The notes: generated by a model from the sequence alone, not told the origin. A stretch of 64,000 nt of DNA from Daucus carota subsp. sativus (GCF_001625215.2 NC_030387.2:34557606-34621605); one strand, 5' to 3'; counted from the stretch's first letter, positions 10,337 through 22,190 are shown. A program made the numbers and translations.

Positions 10337-13014
10337 TCATTTCATCCAGAACGGCTTTCTTATTCTAAAGTACCATAAAACACTGGAAAATATGAAAAGC
10401 CCTGTGATTCCTGTACCTATCAGGATCCACTTGAGTTTTGAATACTGGAACAAATATGTTTCAAAATCCGATGACACACCAAAGACGGCAACAATGAATG
10501 CAGCTGTAGCGAGTAAAACCTCAAACATTATGAGCCGGTTTCGTATATTATCCTACAACCGAAAAAAGTATCCAAGCAACGTTTCAACTAATTAAAACAC
10601 CACAATTGCGACACACTGAATTTAGTTAATAATCAGAAAAAAGGAAGCCATACCAGCTTAAAGTTCAGAAAGTCTTCAGTGTCAGCAATATACTCCTTCA
10701 GCTGAGAAGAGGAAAACAAAACAAAAATTGGTTAAGGGATATAATTTAGTTTGAATATAATGATGATAAAAGCCTTTTCCTAAAATTCTGAGATTTTAGG
10801 AAAACTAATCACTTAACATTGTATCAGACCACAGTCTATCGTAATATCGGTGTCCGGATTCTACCTAATGTAGAACTTTGGCAGCTAGACATCACATCTA
10901 TCTTAAAAACAGTGGTCATTCACCTTTTTTGGGAAGATAGAAGAAGAAAACTTTGGTTGCTGTTATTTAGCTAAAAAAAACACCGGCCACTGTTTTTGAT
11001 GATTAGTCATATTGATTTCAAAAACCAGCCACTAAAGCAGTATAGTACAACCACCGATTTGCATTTTACTTGATCTTTTGACGACTGCAGTAGATATATA
11101 CCGCTGTCAGCTTGTTAAGGGTGCTATCAATGACGACGAAATAAGCCTCCAACAACATCTCCAGCTCTACTGTACTCTCGCTTGCACTAGTTATGCTCTC
11201 ATGCCTACTTTTGGCCATGCTAGAAGATTTTTCAGGCCTCCTCTTAGGGGGTGAAGAAACAGGACTAACAGGAGCAGAAACTGATTGTGTGACATCATTG
11301 GATGTCAATCTTGACATAGATTGATCACCAAAGAATGCAGCCGACTCCATTCTGCTTTTCTTTTCAGTGAGATACATTTCAGCCATATCTCCATCATCGT
11401 CCATTAGCTGCTCTATCTCATCTCTCTAACCTATATGAACAAGAATAAGAATGAAAAAGGGTAGCTAGCACCTGTATGGACTTATAAAAAAAAAGAGCAG
11501 GAAAACAAGTGACCTTCTGAACTCTTCGTGTCAATGCAACAAGCCTGCTTTTTGACCGACGAACTCGCTCCAAGTTCAAGGTACTAATTCTTGACGTCAA
11601 TTCATCTAGCAGCGGATAGACGTCAATCTCAAATTCTGCTGCCTGACGAATTTTAAAAGTTTTATTAGATCTAAATATATGAGAAGATATTGAATCTCAA
11701 TTCATTGTGCACACTCACACCGTTGACTCATATGCGGTATAACTATACATATTTAAAACAATAAAAAAAAATTCACAAAAAGAATCAGTATTGTGAGTTG
11801 TGAAGCGATTCTTAGCAGAAGTCAGAACTACTATAATTGTTCACCGGAGTGTGATACGTGGACATGTTAAGAAATAGTAACCAGCTGATTGCATAATTAT
11901 CAGTTACTCCTTTATTAGTATAGTAGGAGTGCTTTGCATCATTTAATCCACCCCTCAACTATCCCTGTGGCAGTGTTTTCCCTATAGTTTTCACTAAGTT
12001 CCCAGCTTATCAATAATATTCAAGTGAATTTTCAAATTTCCCGTGTTGAGAGATGATTGTGCCAATAATTTTCATGATTCCATTTTTCATTAATTATCAG
12101 CAACATCTTGCAATAATAGTATTTTCATGATTAAATACTTTGTTACAGCCATTTCTTCCCATCCCTTGACCCTTGATTTCCTCCTACACTTTCAGGAGAT
12201 AAAACACTTAAGAGTACTTTCTGAAACCAACCAACATAACTTTCAAGCATTATAACAAAGTCCAGATGCTAGACTTAGTTGTCATAAATCAAAATAATGT
12301 AAATGGTGCTGAGGTTCTAACTTCTAATTATGATAACTGAATTTAGGCCTGAGTCCGATCATAGTTTTTTAATGTTCGTTGGAAAGATATTCTTCACAAA
12401 TGACGTCTGCATTACACATATATAGCTGCAAAATGCAATTGCTCCAGATATGACAATCTTGAACAGATTTACTGCTTTAATTGAAGAAAAGAAATTGATA
12501 AATGAGTTGTTTTACGCACCTCACTATCCAAAAATGTACAAGCAGCTTCTAAGGCTACTTCAAACGCCTTGAATTCAAAGGGTAAATCAGTAGAGCTGTC
12601 AAAAATATTACTAAATCGGCTTCCTCTTCTTTTGCGTAACTCAGCACCTTCGGGCTGCAATAAGTCCCCTGCTCCAGCAGTTGTTAATCGTCTTTGTAGC
12701 TCCACCACATACTGCAATACGTGGCTATCTAGAGTATTCAAGAGAAAAACCTCGTCAGCTGTAATAATACATCGAATCTGCTCCAAGTTCAAAACTATTG
12801 CATTCTCTCTTTGAAGAATTGTCGAGGGATAAACGAATAACGGATCAAGCAAGCGTACATCACGTGCAGCAAGATCACATCGACGCATCATTGATAACTT
12901 ATCAAGCTCGATCACTTGGGAGTTCCCTGATGTATCAATACGGATCCATGAGCGAAGACCAAGGTTACGTGCAATTAGTCTAGCAGGGGCGAGTTGATCT
13001 TCGAGGTCAGCCAT
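10337..13014 (-). CDS. MRS2/CorA-type magnesium transporter-like protein, GMN-less (copy B)
   Basis: MRS2 proteins are two-transmembrane CorA-family magnesium channels of plant endomembranes, plasma membrane and organelles. Exons, in coding order: 13014-12520, 11642-11514, 11425-11102, 10701-10654, 10552-10337, giving 403 residues against about 440 for typical plant MRS2-1. Exon 1 holds MMRRCDLAARDVRLLDPLFVYPS and IRCIITADEVFLL. Exon 2 holds the helix LNLERVRRSKSRLVALTRRVQK. Exon 3 holds DDDGDMAEMYLTEKKSR and LEMLLEAYFVVIDSTLNKL. Exon 5 holds the two membrane helices. The pore signature GMN is absent: VFGVSS runs straight into DFETYLF. Exon 3 needs the second of two AG acceptors, because a 2-bp insertion shifts the usual one. 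The N-terminus lacks the VDVLGLKKRG stretch of copy D. All frames join without stops, so the gene looks intact, but channel activity is doubtful. A short 5' UTR intron (about 13024-13082) is possible. Confidence 0.85.
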
Positions 13015-13080
13015 TAAAGAACTCTAAAAAACGAAATAGAACATAATGAGCAAAAATGTCATATAAAAGATATGCCAGCT
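11920..13080. repeat. Segmental duplication, partner of 2731-4140
   Basis: The sequence from AGTAGGAGTGCTTTGCATC through MRS2 exon 1 and its 5' flank is shared with 2731-4140, including AATGGTGCTGAGGTTCTAAC in intron 1. The left partner additionally holds the Stowaway MITE at 2820-3122. Confidence 0.88.
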
Positions 13081-13082
13081 AC

Positions 13083-14304
13083 CTTCTGGTAGTTGCAGTA
13101 GAGCCATTTCAAGTTCCTAACAAACATTATTCTGACATTATTATTTTATTAAAAGCCACTGGAGCTTATAACGACGGCATACCTTCTCCACTACAGACAT
13201 AAAATCGATGATTGAAAAGGAAGACTAAACACTTTTAGCCACCAGAGACGTACCTTCTCTATTTATTCGACATTTTTTAGCTTAAAATCGAAAAAGACTT
13301 AGAAATTTAAGCTATGGGTTTATAACCAGACATATTAATAGTGCAACCCATAGCCTATTGCAAAGCAAATGCTAATAAAGACTTCAAAGAGTTCATGCAG
13401 CTAACGAAGAGTCCATTACATGAGCCCAGTAGACAAAACTACAAACAAAAAAAAATACTATAGTCCAACTCACCCACCAACTCTAATCCAACAATCTTTT
13501 ACACGGGAAAATCAAATTGATAATACGAGCTGTATTATTTTCATGTCATCCTTCCTCTCTTAGTCATCTTCATTCATCACTGATAACTCGAGATTCCGTT
13601 CCGGTGCCTCCTCCGCCGTGTACTGCCGTACTGGTGTCTTGCGGTGTTGATGCTGGATGGGAAGCTTACAAAACAAGGGGTTTGAGCCTCGCGGTGAAAA
13701 TAAGTACAGGCGTCGGAGTAAATGGACGGAAAATAAGCTATTTATGAATGTGAGGGGTGAGTGTATATGGTGGCTGCTGTGTGGAATGGTTGCTTAGTGT
13801 TCAAGCTTATCTTGTGAGTGCAGGTGTGTGTATAGAACAAGTGTGTGGAGCAAGTCAGCTTACTAGTCACTACTTATTTTTATTTAAGTTGATCTAAATT
13901 AGAGATTATAAGAAAATAAGAAAAAAAAACAATAAGTTCATGTACTAGAAATTATAAGCAAAAAAGAATAAAACAATATTAAAAAAACAACGAGTTCGAA
14001 CCCTTCTATCCGCAACGAGTGGTCACTTATTTTGCAATGAGTTGAATGATAGCAAAATAATAACAGTGAATGGGTAGTGGAAGAGCGTACATTGTTTAAA
14101 TTCCTAATAGAGCTTCAGAATTTACATATTTGTTGGCTTGTTGGGGTGATTATCTGATTAGAAATTGAAATTTAGAGAATGAGCTAATCTGTAATACAAT
14201 TATACACCAACGAGGTATATGGGAACGGTTTCTTTTCGATATGTGGTAGTTGCTTGTTTCCAATCATCCTTCTGCATACAAAAATCGAAATTGTTTCTCC
14301 CAGC
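13083..14304. repeat. Intergenic block between copies B and C
   Basis: Much of this matches 4883-6140 (CAACGAGTTCGAACCCTTCTATC near 13990, CTAATAGAGCTTCAGAATTT near 14106). A 76-residue ORF at 13517-13747 has no recognisable features. It should hold the promoter of copy B and the 3' UTR of copy C. Confidence 0.65.
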
Positions 14305-16569
14305 TCACATCATCCAGAAAGGTTTTTTGATGTATTTCAGAAACCACAATACACTAAAGAATACGACAAAACCTGTCACGGAAGTACTTATCATGATCCA
14401 CTTGAATTTTGAATTCCGGAACTGGAACATATACGTTTCAAAATCCGACACCACGCCAAAGAGAGCAACAACAAATGACGCTGTAGCGAGCAAAACCGTA
14501 AACTGTATGAGCAGCTGTCAACCAAAAGTTGTGAGTGTGTCCACAACAAAAACCAAGCAACAAAAGTTGTTTATACTTGCAAGCACAAAAAAAGACACTT
14601 ACCAGCTGAAAATTAAGCAAGTCTTCTGTGTCATCAATATACTCCCTCAGCTAAGATGAGGAGAACATAAATTAGTTGCGGAATATGACAAGAGAGTTGA
14701 TATAAATTCAGAAAGTAAAATGTAACTTTATTGTAAATGCAGTAGATACCGATGTCAGCTTGTTAAGAGTGCTATCAATGACGACAAAATAAGCCTCTAA
14801 CAGCATCTCTAGAGCTACTACACTCTCGGTAGCACTCTCTGAACTCCCCATGCTCTCATGCCTACCCCTAGCTAAGCTATAAGATTTTTCATGCTTACGC
14901 CTATCAGGGGGTGAAGAAACAGGAGTGACAGGAGCAGAAACAGAGAACGCGACATCATTGAATCTATATTCTGGTGTAGAAGGATCACTATAGAATGTTG
15001 ACTCCATTCTACTTTTCCTTTTAGTTAGATACATTTTAGCCATATAATCAGCATCATCCATCACCTCCTCTATCTCGTCTCTAACCTATATATATAAAGG
15101 TTAAAAAAATATGAAGAATATCTAACAGCGGCATAAGTTAACAAGAAATAAGAAGTGAGAAAACATGTGACCTTCTGAACTCTCTTTGTCAATGTTTCAA
15201 GTCCTCTTTTGATCTGACGAAGTCGCTCCAAGTTTGAGGTACTGATCTTTGACGTTAGTGCATCTAGCAGCGGATTAACTGAGATCTCCAGTTCTAATGC
15301 CTGAAAGATTTTGAGTATTTATTATGTTTCTATATCCATAGAGATCTAGTCAGGCTGCCAGAGTGCCAGCAAGCACAGATAATGTTCCAACTCACAGAAA
15401 CAAAGTCCGGAAAATTAGCTGTCAAAAATCACATTAATGGAATTGGTGCTGATATTGCAATTATGATAACTGAACTTCAAGCCGGAATCTGACTAATCTA
15501 TAATGGCTGTCGAAAAGATCTTCTTGACTAATGGTCATTGCATTGCAAATTTATAACTAAGAAATAGCAGTAAGATTGCTCTAGTAATTACAACCACATA
15601 AACATTTGTTTTGATGTTGTTAAATATATGATCCTAGTAAAGCCGTTGAATAATGTAAAGCCTCTCTCTAATATCTTAGGTCATGTTTGTTTGAAGATAT
15701 TATGATCTTTGACTATTACCTTATTTATCTCAAATACAAGGAATTATAACCCCATTGACTCATATTTGGTTATCTTTCTGAATTATTTCTATGGAAATAT
15801 AATACCTTGTGAGAGAAGGTATTGTAATACTATAGGAATCACAAAGATGATTGAAATATTGTTCTATGGGATTGTAATCCTTTAAATTCAGAGAAACTAA
15901 GGTAGTTATCAGAGATTATAATCCCTTCAAACAGACATGTCCTTGAGATTATAAATAAGTTGGTTACTTAACAAATGGTTCAGTTAAGCTAAAAAAATTA
16001 GTAAACAAGTTGTTTTAACGCACCTTACTATCCAGAAATGTACAAGCAGCTTCCAGAGCTACTTCAAGCGCCTTAAATTCAAATGGCAAATAATGAGGCG
16101 AGTTGTTGCTATATAAATTCTCAATTGATCGGTTTCCACCTTCCCTTTGGTCTAATTCAGCACTTTCGGTCTGCAAAACTTCCCCTACTCCAGCAGTTGG
16201 CAACCGTCTTTGCAGCTCCGCCACATACTGCTTTACATTAATATCCAAAGAATTAAAAAGAAAAACCTCATCAGCTGTAATAATACATCGAATCTGCTCC
16301 AAGTTGACAACTATCGCCCTGTCTCTCCCAAGTATTGTCGAGGGATAAACAAATGATGGATCAAGCAAGCGTAGATCACGTGCAGGGAGATCACAGCGAC
16401 GCATCATAGATAACTTATCAACCTCGATCACTTGGGATTCCCCTGATGCATCAACACGGATCCATGAGCGAAGACCCTGGTCCCGTGCAGAAGTTCTACA
16501 TGCTGCATCCCTGGAGTTTTTCGACGAAGCAGGTCTACGAGGAGGAAACCGCTCTTTCAGGTCAGCCAT
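14305..16569 (-). CDS. MRS2/CorA-type magnesium transporter-like protein, GMN-less (copy C)
   Basis: Exons, in coding order: 16569-16024, 15300-15172, 15085-14750, 14650-14603, 14514-14305, giving 422 residues. The start MADLKERFPPRRPASSKNSR resembles the MRS2-1 N-terminus. The conserved blocks MMRRCDLPARDLRLLDPSF, IRCIITADEVFLF and MLLEAYFVVIDSTLNKLTS are present. Exon 2 is more divergent than in B and D: ALELEISVNPLLDALTSK, then RQIKRGLETLTKRVQK. Exon 5 is shortened at its 5' end. A 16-base deletion removed the old acceptor together with the DNVRN codons, and a new AG in TTGACAG keeps frame. The intron before it is only 88 bp. The last exon reads FVVALFGVVSDFETYMFQF, so GIFGMN is missing, and ends KKPFWMM. 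The frame is open throughout. Transport function cannot be assumed without GMN. Confidence 0.85.
15679..15942. mobile_element. MITE in intron 1 of MRS2 copy C
   Basis: The ends are inverted: GGTCATGTTTGTTTGAAG on the left and CTTCAAACAGACATGTCC on the right, with ATTATAATCCC-type sub-terminal repeats. It is about 264 bp with no ORF. The superfamily is not clear; no convincing target duplication was seen. Confidence 0.7.
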
Positions 16570-16809
16570 GACAAGACATCAAAAAACAAATAAACAAATA
16601 TAATGAGCAAAACTGTATGATAATAGGAAATATATCAGCTACCTTCCCCGGTTGTAGAAGAACCATTGAAATTGCAAATCGACATAGTTGACATAATTAT
16701 TTAATTTAAAAGCCACTGGTGTTTTATAATGACTGCTGGTGTTTCATGCCAAGAGAATAAACGAGTTAAAAACATATGAATGAAGCTTTTCTAAAAAGCT
16801 CCTCAGACT

Positions 16810-16899
16810 CAGGGTGGAAAAGCTCCACCAATCAAAACAAGCTAAATACATCAAATTTAGCGCTGAGCATGTCCCCATGGACATACACGAGCCAAACCC
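16810..16899. mobile_element. Truncated copy of the GTGTGCCCATG Mutator-like MITE family
   Basis: The right half matches the element at 39555-39738: CCACCAATCAAAACAAG, then TTTAGCGCTGAGCATGT, then CCATGGACATACACGAGCCAAACC. The left terminus is missing. Confidence 0.65.
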
Positions 16900-16925
16900 A
16901 ATCATGAAAAGCTCATCTTCAAACA

Positions 16926-16984
16926 TTTAGTTGGTGTAAGACACTGTAGTGGATTTAGTTGGTGTAAGACATTGTAGTGGATCA
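16926..16984. repeat. Tandem duplication of about 29 bp
   Basis: TTTAGTTGGTGTAAGACA(C/T)TGTAGTGGA occurs twice in a row. Confidence 0.85.
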
Positions 16985-17101
16985 TCTCTTCGTCTTCCGG
17001 CATGTCATTCGCATTCTATAAGACATGGATATGTCTGCTCTAGCATGTTGTTTCATTTCGTCTGCCTTTTTGATTTCTGAGCCGGGCCCACGTGTCTCCT
17101 A

Positions 17102-17334
17102 CTCCATCTGTCTCATTTAAATTGATTTAAATTAATTGTATACGTAACTTTCAAAAACACTCTTTTAAAGTATAATTTCATAATATTTTTCTAAAAAAGA
17201 TTTCTAGAATAAAATTTTGATATTTAAACTTTATTCAAAAAGAATAATTTAAAAAACACCATAAAAATATACTTTAGAGAAGTTTCGAAATGTGGGCAAA
17301 TTATAAACTTATACATCCCGTGGGAGAGAGGGAG
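17102..17334. mobile_element. Degenerate Stowaway-type MITE (233 bp)
   Basis: The ends CTCCATCTGTCTC and GAGAGAGGGAG are inverted and flanked by TA. The terminal repeats carry several mismatches, so it is old. Confidence 0.6.
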
Positions 17335-17426
17335 TATTCTCTTTGGATATAAAGAAATGGATATGGCTTCCCAGAGAAATTGATTTTGATTAATTATTTT
17401 AAATAAATAAGTATATAGGACAAGTA

Positions 17427-17557
17427 CCCTCTCCGTCTCTGGCATCTGTTTACAAATGGTTTAGAGGATATTAAGAAAATGATGACTATTTTTGAAAATA
17501 TAAAGAATTGGATAAAACAACCCACAAAGAAAAAAAGTAAAGGACAGAGGGAGGGAG
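17427..17557. mobile_element. Short or truncated Stowaway-type MITE
   Basis: It begins CCCTCTCCGTCTCTGGCATC after TA and ends GGACAGAGGGAGGGAG. It is only about 130 bp. The right TA is not preserved. Confidence 0.5.
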
Positions 17558-18100
17558 CAGAAAACAAATGTCCTCGTTAATGAATTGGACAAATTAGGGA
17601 ACCAGAGCTATTTTGCAACTATACACAGAATCACAGTACAAGTGTTCACCTGCAGGCTGCACTCTGCAGTGCAAGTAACAGTTTCTGAATTTGTGGGATG
17701 AGTGAAAATTTTAAGGGAATATAACAGTATTGTAATTCTAACTATGTTAGGAGAGACTTTATTTAATTTTTTATTCTACTCTCAGTTAAACAACGCCCCA
17801 TTCTCACATACTTTTCACTCTTCCCCTCCAACCTCCACTTTTTTCCCTTCAGTTTTTGTCCACAATTTTCCTATCTGTCCACTCCATTCTCCCCAGGCGA
17901 ATCAGCAGTAAGTTCCTTATAGACTTTTATGCTTCTTACATATTAGTTGAATGCATTTTATGATAATAAGAGTAAAATACAGATAGACCGAACATATATG
18001 ATTAAACATCTGAAAGATACCATTAAGTAGCATATGAGAAGCATTGCTTCGAGGGGAGTTCTGCATACAAAAATGGATACTGTTCTCCCAGTCTCATCAT

Positions 18101-21100
18101 CTACAACGGCATCAGTCGTCTATGCTTGAAAAACCATAAGAAACTAGAAAATATGACAAACCCCGTGACTCCAGTAATTATCAGGACCCACTTGAATGCT
18201 TTTGGATACTGGAACAGTTGTATTTCAAAGTTCATGCCAAATATCCCTGCTACCACACCAAAGATGGCTACAACAAATGTTGCGGTAGTGAGTAACAACT
18301 CAAACTGTATGAGCTGGTTTCGTACATTATCCTATCAACAAAAGAGATGGTGTAAGTTATTCATATGATATTAAATATATGCATTTTATTCTTTTGGATG
18401 CAAAGAACATATTCACATTCTTTTTCTAACGCGACATATTATGGGCAAGCAAACATGCTAATACAAATGCTTGTTTGCTTATGATCAAGTACACTTTCTG
18501 GGTAACTGAGCTATAAGAGCAAAGGTGCTTGTGACTGAAACCAAATGCTGCAGTACAAAATCCTTCTAGACTCGGTCAATATGAAAAAAAACCCAGTGGG
18601 GTCCTCATAAGAAAATTACAAAGTTAAGAAAATAATTATACACTCACAGCAACTCCAACAATCTCTTAACATCCTCTTCAAAAATAATATAAATTATTGA
18701 ATCCTACTCCCTCTGTCCCGTTTAATTCTATACGTTTCCTTTCAACTGCTCGACGCGCATTTCAATGCTCTTATAAAATATAGTTCCGTAACTTATTTTT
18801 GAATTTTTTTTTACTGAATAAAAATTTAACATCCAAACTTTAATTCATATAAAATATATATATAAATTGCACAAGTACACTTTACAGGAGCATTAAAGTC
18901 TGTGCCGCGTTCCCGTCCCCCAATGTATACTATCCAGGGGACGGAGGGTCGGGAGTAACTATTTAGGATACTTTCAATTTTCATATGATTCTTCTTCAAC
19001 AGTCTCCTTATCCATGTCTCCTAAATTATTATATTATTAAATGAACTTGTAATATTTTGAATAAAGAAATGTGATGGTGGTAAAAGTTGGCCAAGTTTGA
19101 TATATATTAATAAAGAATGAAGCGAGGAGAGGAGAGAGAATCTTAAGTATGAGGAGGATTTTGTAGCTCCTAACAATTTGAGGAAGACTTAGGAGATTGT
19201 TGGAGTGAAATCTCAACACATCTTCCCTAAAAATATGACTTAGGAGTGTAGTAAGGAGATTGTTGGTGATGCTCTGAATACACGTGTGTGTGGGTACTGT
19301 CTACATTTAATGTTCCAGATAACTAAAGAAATTCGCCAGTCAGCCATCTAATTATATGAAAGATTAAAGCAAATTCGCATGAGTGGATCTATATGGGATT
19401 CACTTGAAGGCTTTTACATCAAAAAACATTAAATGGTTGATTTAGTTGATAAATAGAATGAAAGAACACATACCAGCTGAATGTTAATAAAGTCTTCGGT
19501 GTCATCGATATACTCCTTCAGCTGAGATGAGGAAACAAAAAGTTTAAAAACAACTTACATCCAACCTAGGAATTACCAGTAGACAACAAAATTGTAAGGA
19601 AATGTAACTTTGTGTGAGGAATACCGATGTCAGCTTGTTAAGTCGACAAAATAAGCCTCCAACAACATTTCTAGTTCGTCTATACTCTCTGTCGCACTCT
19701 CTGAACTCCTCGAGCTCTCATGCCTACTCCTAGCCAAGCTCAGAGATTTCTCAAGCCTTCGCCCATCAGGGGGTGAAGAAACAGGAGTAACAGGAGCAGA
19801 AACAGAGAATGCGACATCATTAGATCTGTATCCTGACATAGCCTGATCACCATACAAGGAAGCTGACTCCATTCTGCTTTTCTTTTCAGTCAAGTACATT
19901 TCAGCCATATCTCCATCATCGTCCATTAGCTGCTCTATCTCATCTCTAACCTATATGATAATAAGAGTCAGAATGAAAATGAAGAATCTCCAGCACCCGC
20001 ATAAACTAAAAAGAAAAGAAATAAGCAGTGTGCAAACATGTTACCTTCTGAACTCTTCGTGTCAACGCAACAAGTCTGCTTTTCAATCGACGAACTCGCT
20101 CCAAGTTTAAGGTACTGATCTTTGACGTCAGTTCATCTAGCAGCGGATAGGCTTCGATCTCCAATTCTGCTGCCTGAAAAAAATTTGAATTCGTATTAAA
20201 TAGGAAAATCTGAGAAGTGCAGCAAGGCTGTCAGCAAACACGGATCATGTTTACTTCAAGAAGAAAGCATGTGCACAATGACACAAACAAGCGTCGCTGG
20301 CAAGGCAGGCACAGCATGATATAGTGCAATTATGTTATTACCATGACAGCATGGGGACATCAGTGGCACTGTAGCGAGACTGCAAGAGCAGCCACCAAGT
20401 TGCTACTGTTACAAGATAAGGTAGAAAGTCTTGTAGTTCTTTATAAGAGGACAGCCTCATACATTGTAAAACACAGGAGTTAGCAGTTATATGTACATAT
20501 ATATACATATAAACCTTCCGACTCTTCTTTTCTTCATAATATAGACAACTCGACCCTATTTAATATTCTTTCCCGAAACTGCCTTTCATGGAAACATAAA
20601 TCTACCTATTAATTGTCTCTTAGCACCCCCATTGTTCAAAGTCTGTAGGGAAAAAATTTGGCTTCTCTAAATCTGGTCTAGCTAGTAGTGACTAAAGACT
20701 TGTGGACTGCACAATTTAAGACAATGTCGTATGAGCCGACTTTACTGTTGGGCTGGGAAACCCATGGAAGCAAGGTCTGAGGTAAGTGAATCAAGGACTT
20801 GGCACTTTAGGGTTCCCGAGGTTTTATTTGTGTGCTGTTTTTTTTAATTATCTTATGTCCTAATATTGTAGAATTGATGCTTAATATCTCGCCTCTTTTA
20901 TATATTGCTCTGAATATGCCTATTGTGTTGCCTCTTTTATATATTAGACAATTAAAACTGCAAACTGCAATAAGCATGTTTCAGATAACAAACATATACA
21001 GTATTCACAGGAAGCTCATGTCGTAAGGAGCTCAGACATTTTAATTCTTAAATTGAATATGAGCAATAAAAAAAAGCGTGTCACACACCTGAGTATCCAA

Positions 21101-21682
21101 AAATGTACAAGCAGCTTCTAGAGCTATTTCAAGTGCCTTAAACTCAAAGGGCAAATAATCGGGTGAGTTGCTGTCATGCATATTCTCAATATAACGATTG
21201 CCTCCTCTTCTTTGGGTCAACTCAGCACCTTCAGGATGCCAAACTTCCCCTGCTCCAGAAGTTGTCAACCGTCTTTGTAGCTCCACGACATACTGCAATA
21301 CATAGCTATCTAAAGAATTTAAAAGTAAAACCTCATCAGCTGTAATAATACATCGAATCTGCTCCAAATTAACAACTATGGCCTTCTCTCTCCCAAGAAT
21401 TGTTGAGGGATAAACAAATAGCGGATCAAGCAAGCGTAGATCACGAGCAGGTAGATCACATCGACGCATCATAGTGAACTTATCAACCTCAATCTCTTGA
21501 GAGTCCCCTGATGTATCAACACGGATCCACGAGCGAAGACCTTGGCCCCGCTTCTTCAAACCCAAAACATCAACTGCTTGATAAGGTTGACGGCCCGTCC
21601 CGGAAGGTCTATATGCTGCATCTCTGAGATTTACAGCAGAAGCAGGTCTAGGGGGGAGAAGCCGCTCTTTGATGTCATTCAT
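18101..21682 (-). CDS. MRS2: Magnesium transporter MRS2-1-like with GMN motif; frameshift in exon 3 (copy D)
   Basis: This is the closest copy to canonical plant MRS2-1. The N-terminus MNDIKERLLPPRPASAVNLR and the block VDVLGLKKRGQGLRSWIRVD are kept. The last exon holds TFVVAIFGVVAG, IFGMNFEIQLF (the GMN pore motif), a second helix and KHRRLMPL. Exons, in coding order: 21682-21089, 20173-20045, 19950-19625, 19521-19474, 18331-18101. They would give about 446 residues if exon 3 were whole. Exon 3 is 326 bases where a multiple of three is required. Compared with B and C, a net 13 bases are missing around 19640, so EAYFVVIDSTLNKL becomes EAYFVDLTS and stop (TGA at 19630). The predicted product stops before both membrane segments. 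It is either a recent pseudogene or a sequence error. A 5' UTR intron (about 21692-21766) is likely. Confidence 0.8.
18646..19275. mobile_element. MITE in intron 4 of MRS2 copy D, with a nested Stowaway
   Basis: The outer inverted ends are CAGCAACTCCAACAATCTC and GAGATTGTTGGTGATGCTCTG. The Stowaway at 18707-18955 lies inside it. The outer element is of the common plant GAGCATC-type class. Confidence 0.6.
18707..18955. mobile_element. Stowaway-type MITE (249 bp), nested
   Basis: The left end CTCCCTCTGTCCCG and right end GGACGGAGGGTCGGGAG are flanked by TA at 18705-18706 and 18956-18957. Confidence 0.85.
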
Positions 21683-21691
21683 AATAGAACT

Positions 21692-21766
21692 CTAGACAAA
21701 TAAACAAACCATAATGGGCAATAAATCCAACAAAAATGTTTATTTAAAAGGCAAAGCATAAGCTAC
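21692..21766 (-). other. Probable 5' UTR intron of MRS2 copy D
   Basis: The donor GAAG|GTAGC and acceptor TTGTCTAG lie just upstream of the ATG at 21682. The donor motif GAAG|GTAGC is conserved upstream of copies B, C and the truncated A2. Confidence 0.45.
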
Positions 21767-22127
21767 CTTCTTGAATTTATACTGACTATTACCGGGATTT
21801 AAGAAACAAAGTACAAATGTTATCGCCTCTATTCAGGAAAATAGAGAACACCAACATCAATATTACATTTCTCGAAATTGCATTTATAATGAACACTTGT
21901 TAAAAATTTTATCCGATCACTCATACATTGACACTCATGTTTCACTTCCTCAGTTCCTCACATATGACAAAGCAGTGCACAAGACAAAAGAGTGTTTCCA
22001 CTCTTTTAGCAATGACTTGAAACCAACCATATAAATATTTGCATTGCTGACATATCAAATTACAAATGAAATGATTATAGGCATCTTCTGAGTTTCTAAC
22101 TAAATATATTTCCAGACAGTAACTGGC

Positions 22128-22128
<1 letters not shown>

Positions 22129-22190
<62 letters not shown>

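Noticed and set aside
10128-10340. Ser/Asp-repeat frame after MRS2 copy B
   Set aside because: A short (GTGACA)n-like repeat in the probable 3' UTR; no homologue recognised.
20230-21040. Solo LTR in intron 1 of MRS2 copy D
   Set aside because: Parts look LTR-like (AGTTCTTTATAAGAGGACAG), but no bounded ends or target duplication could be found.
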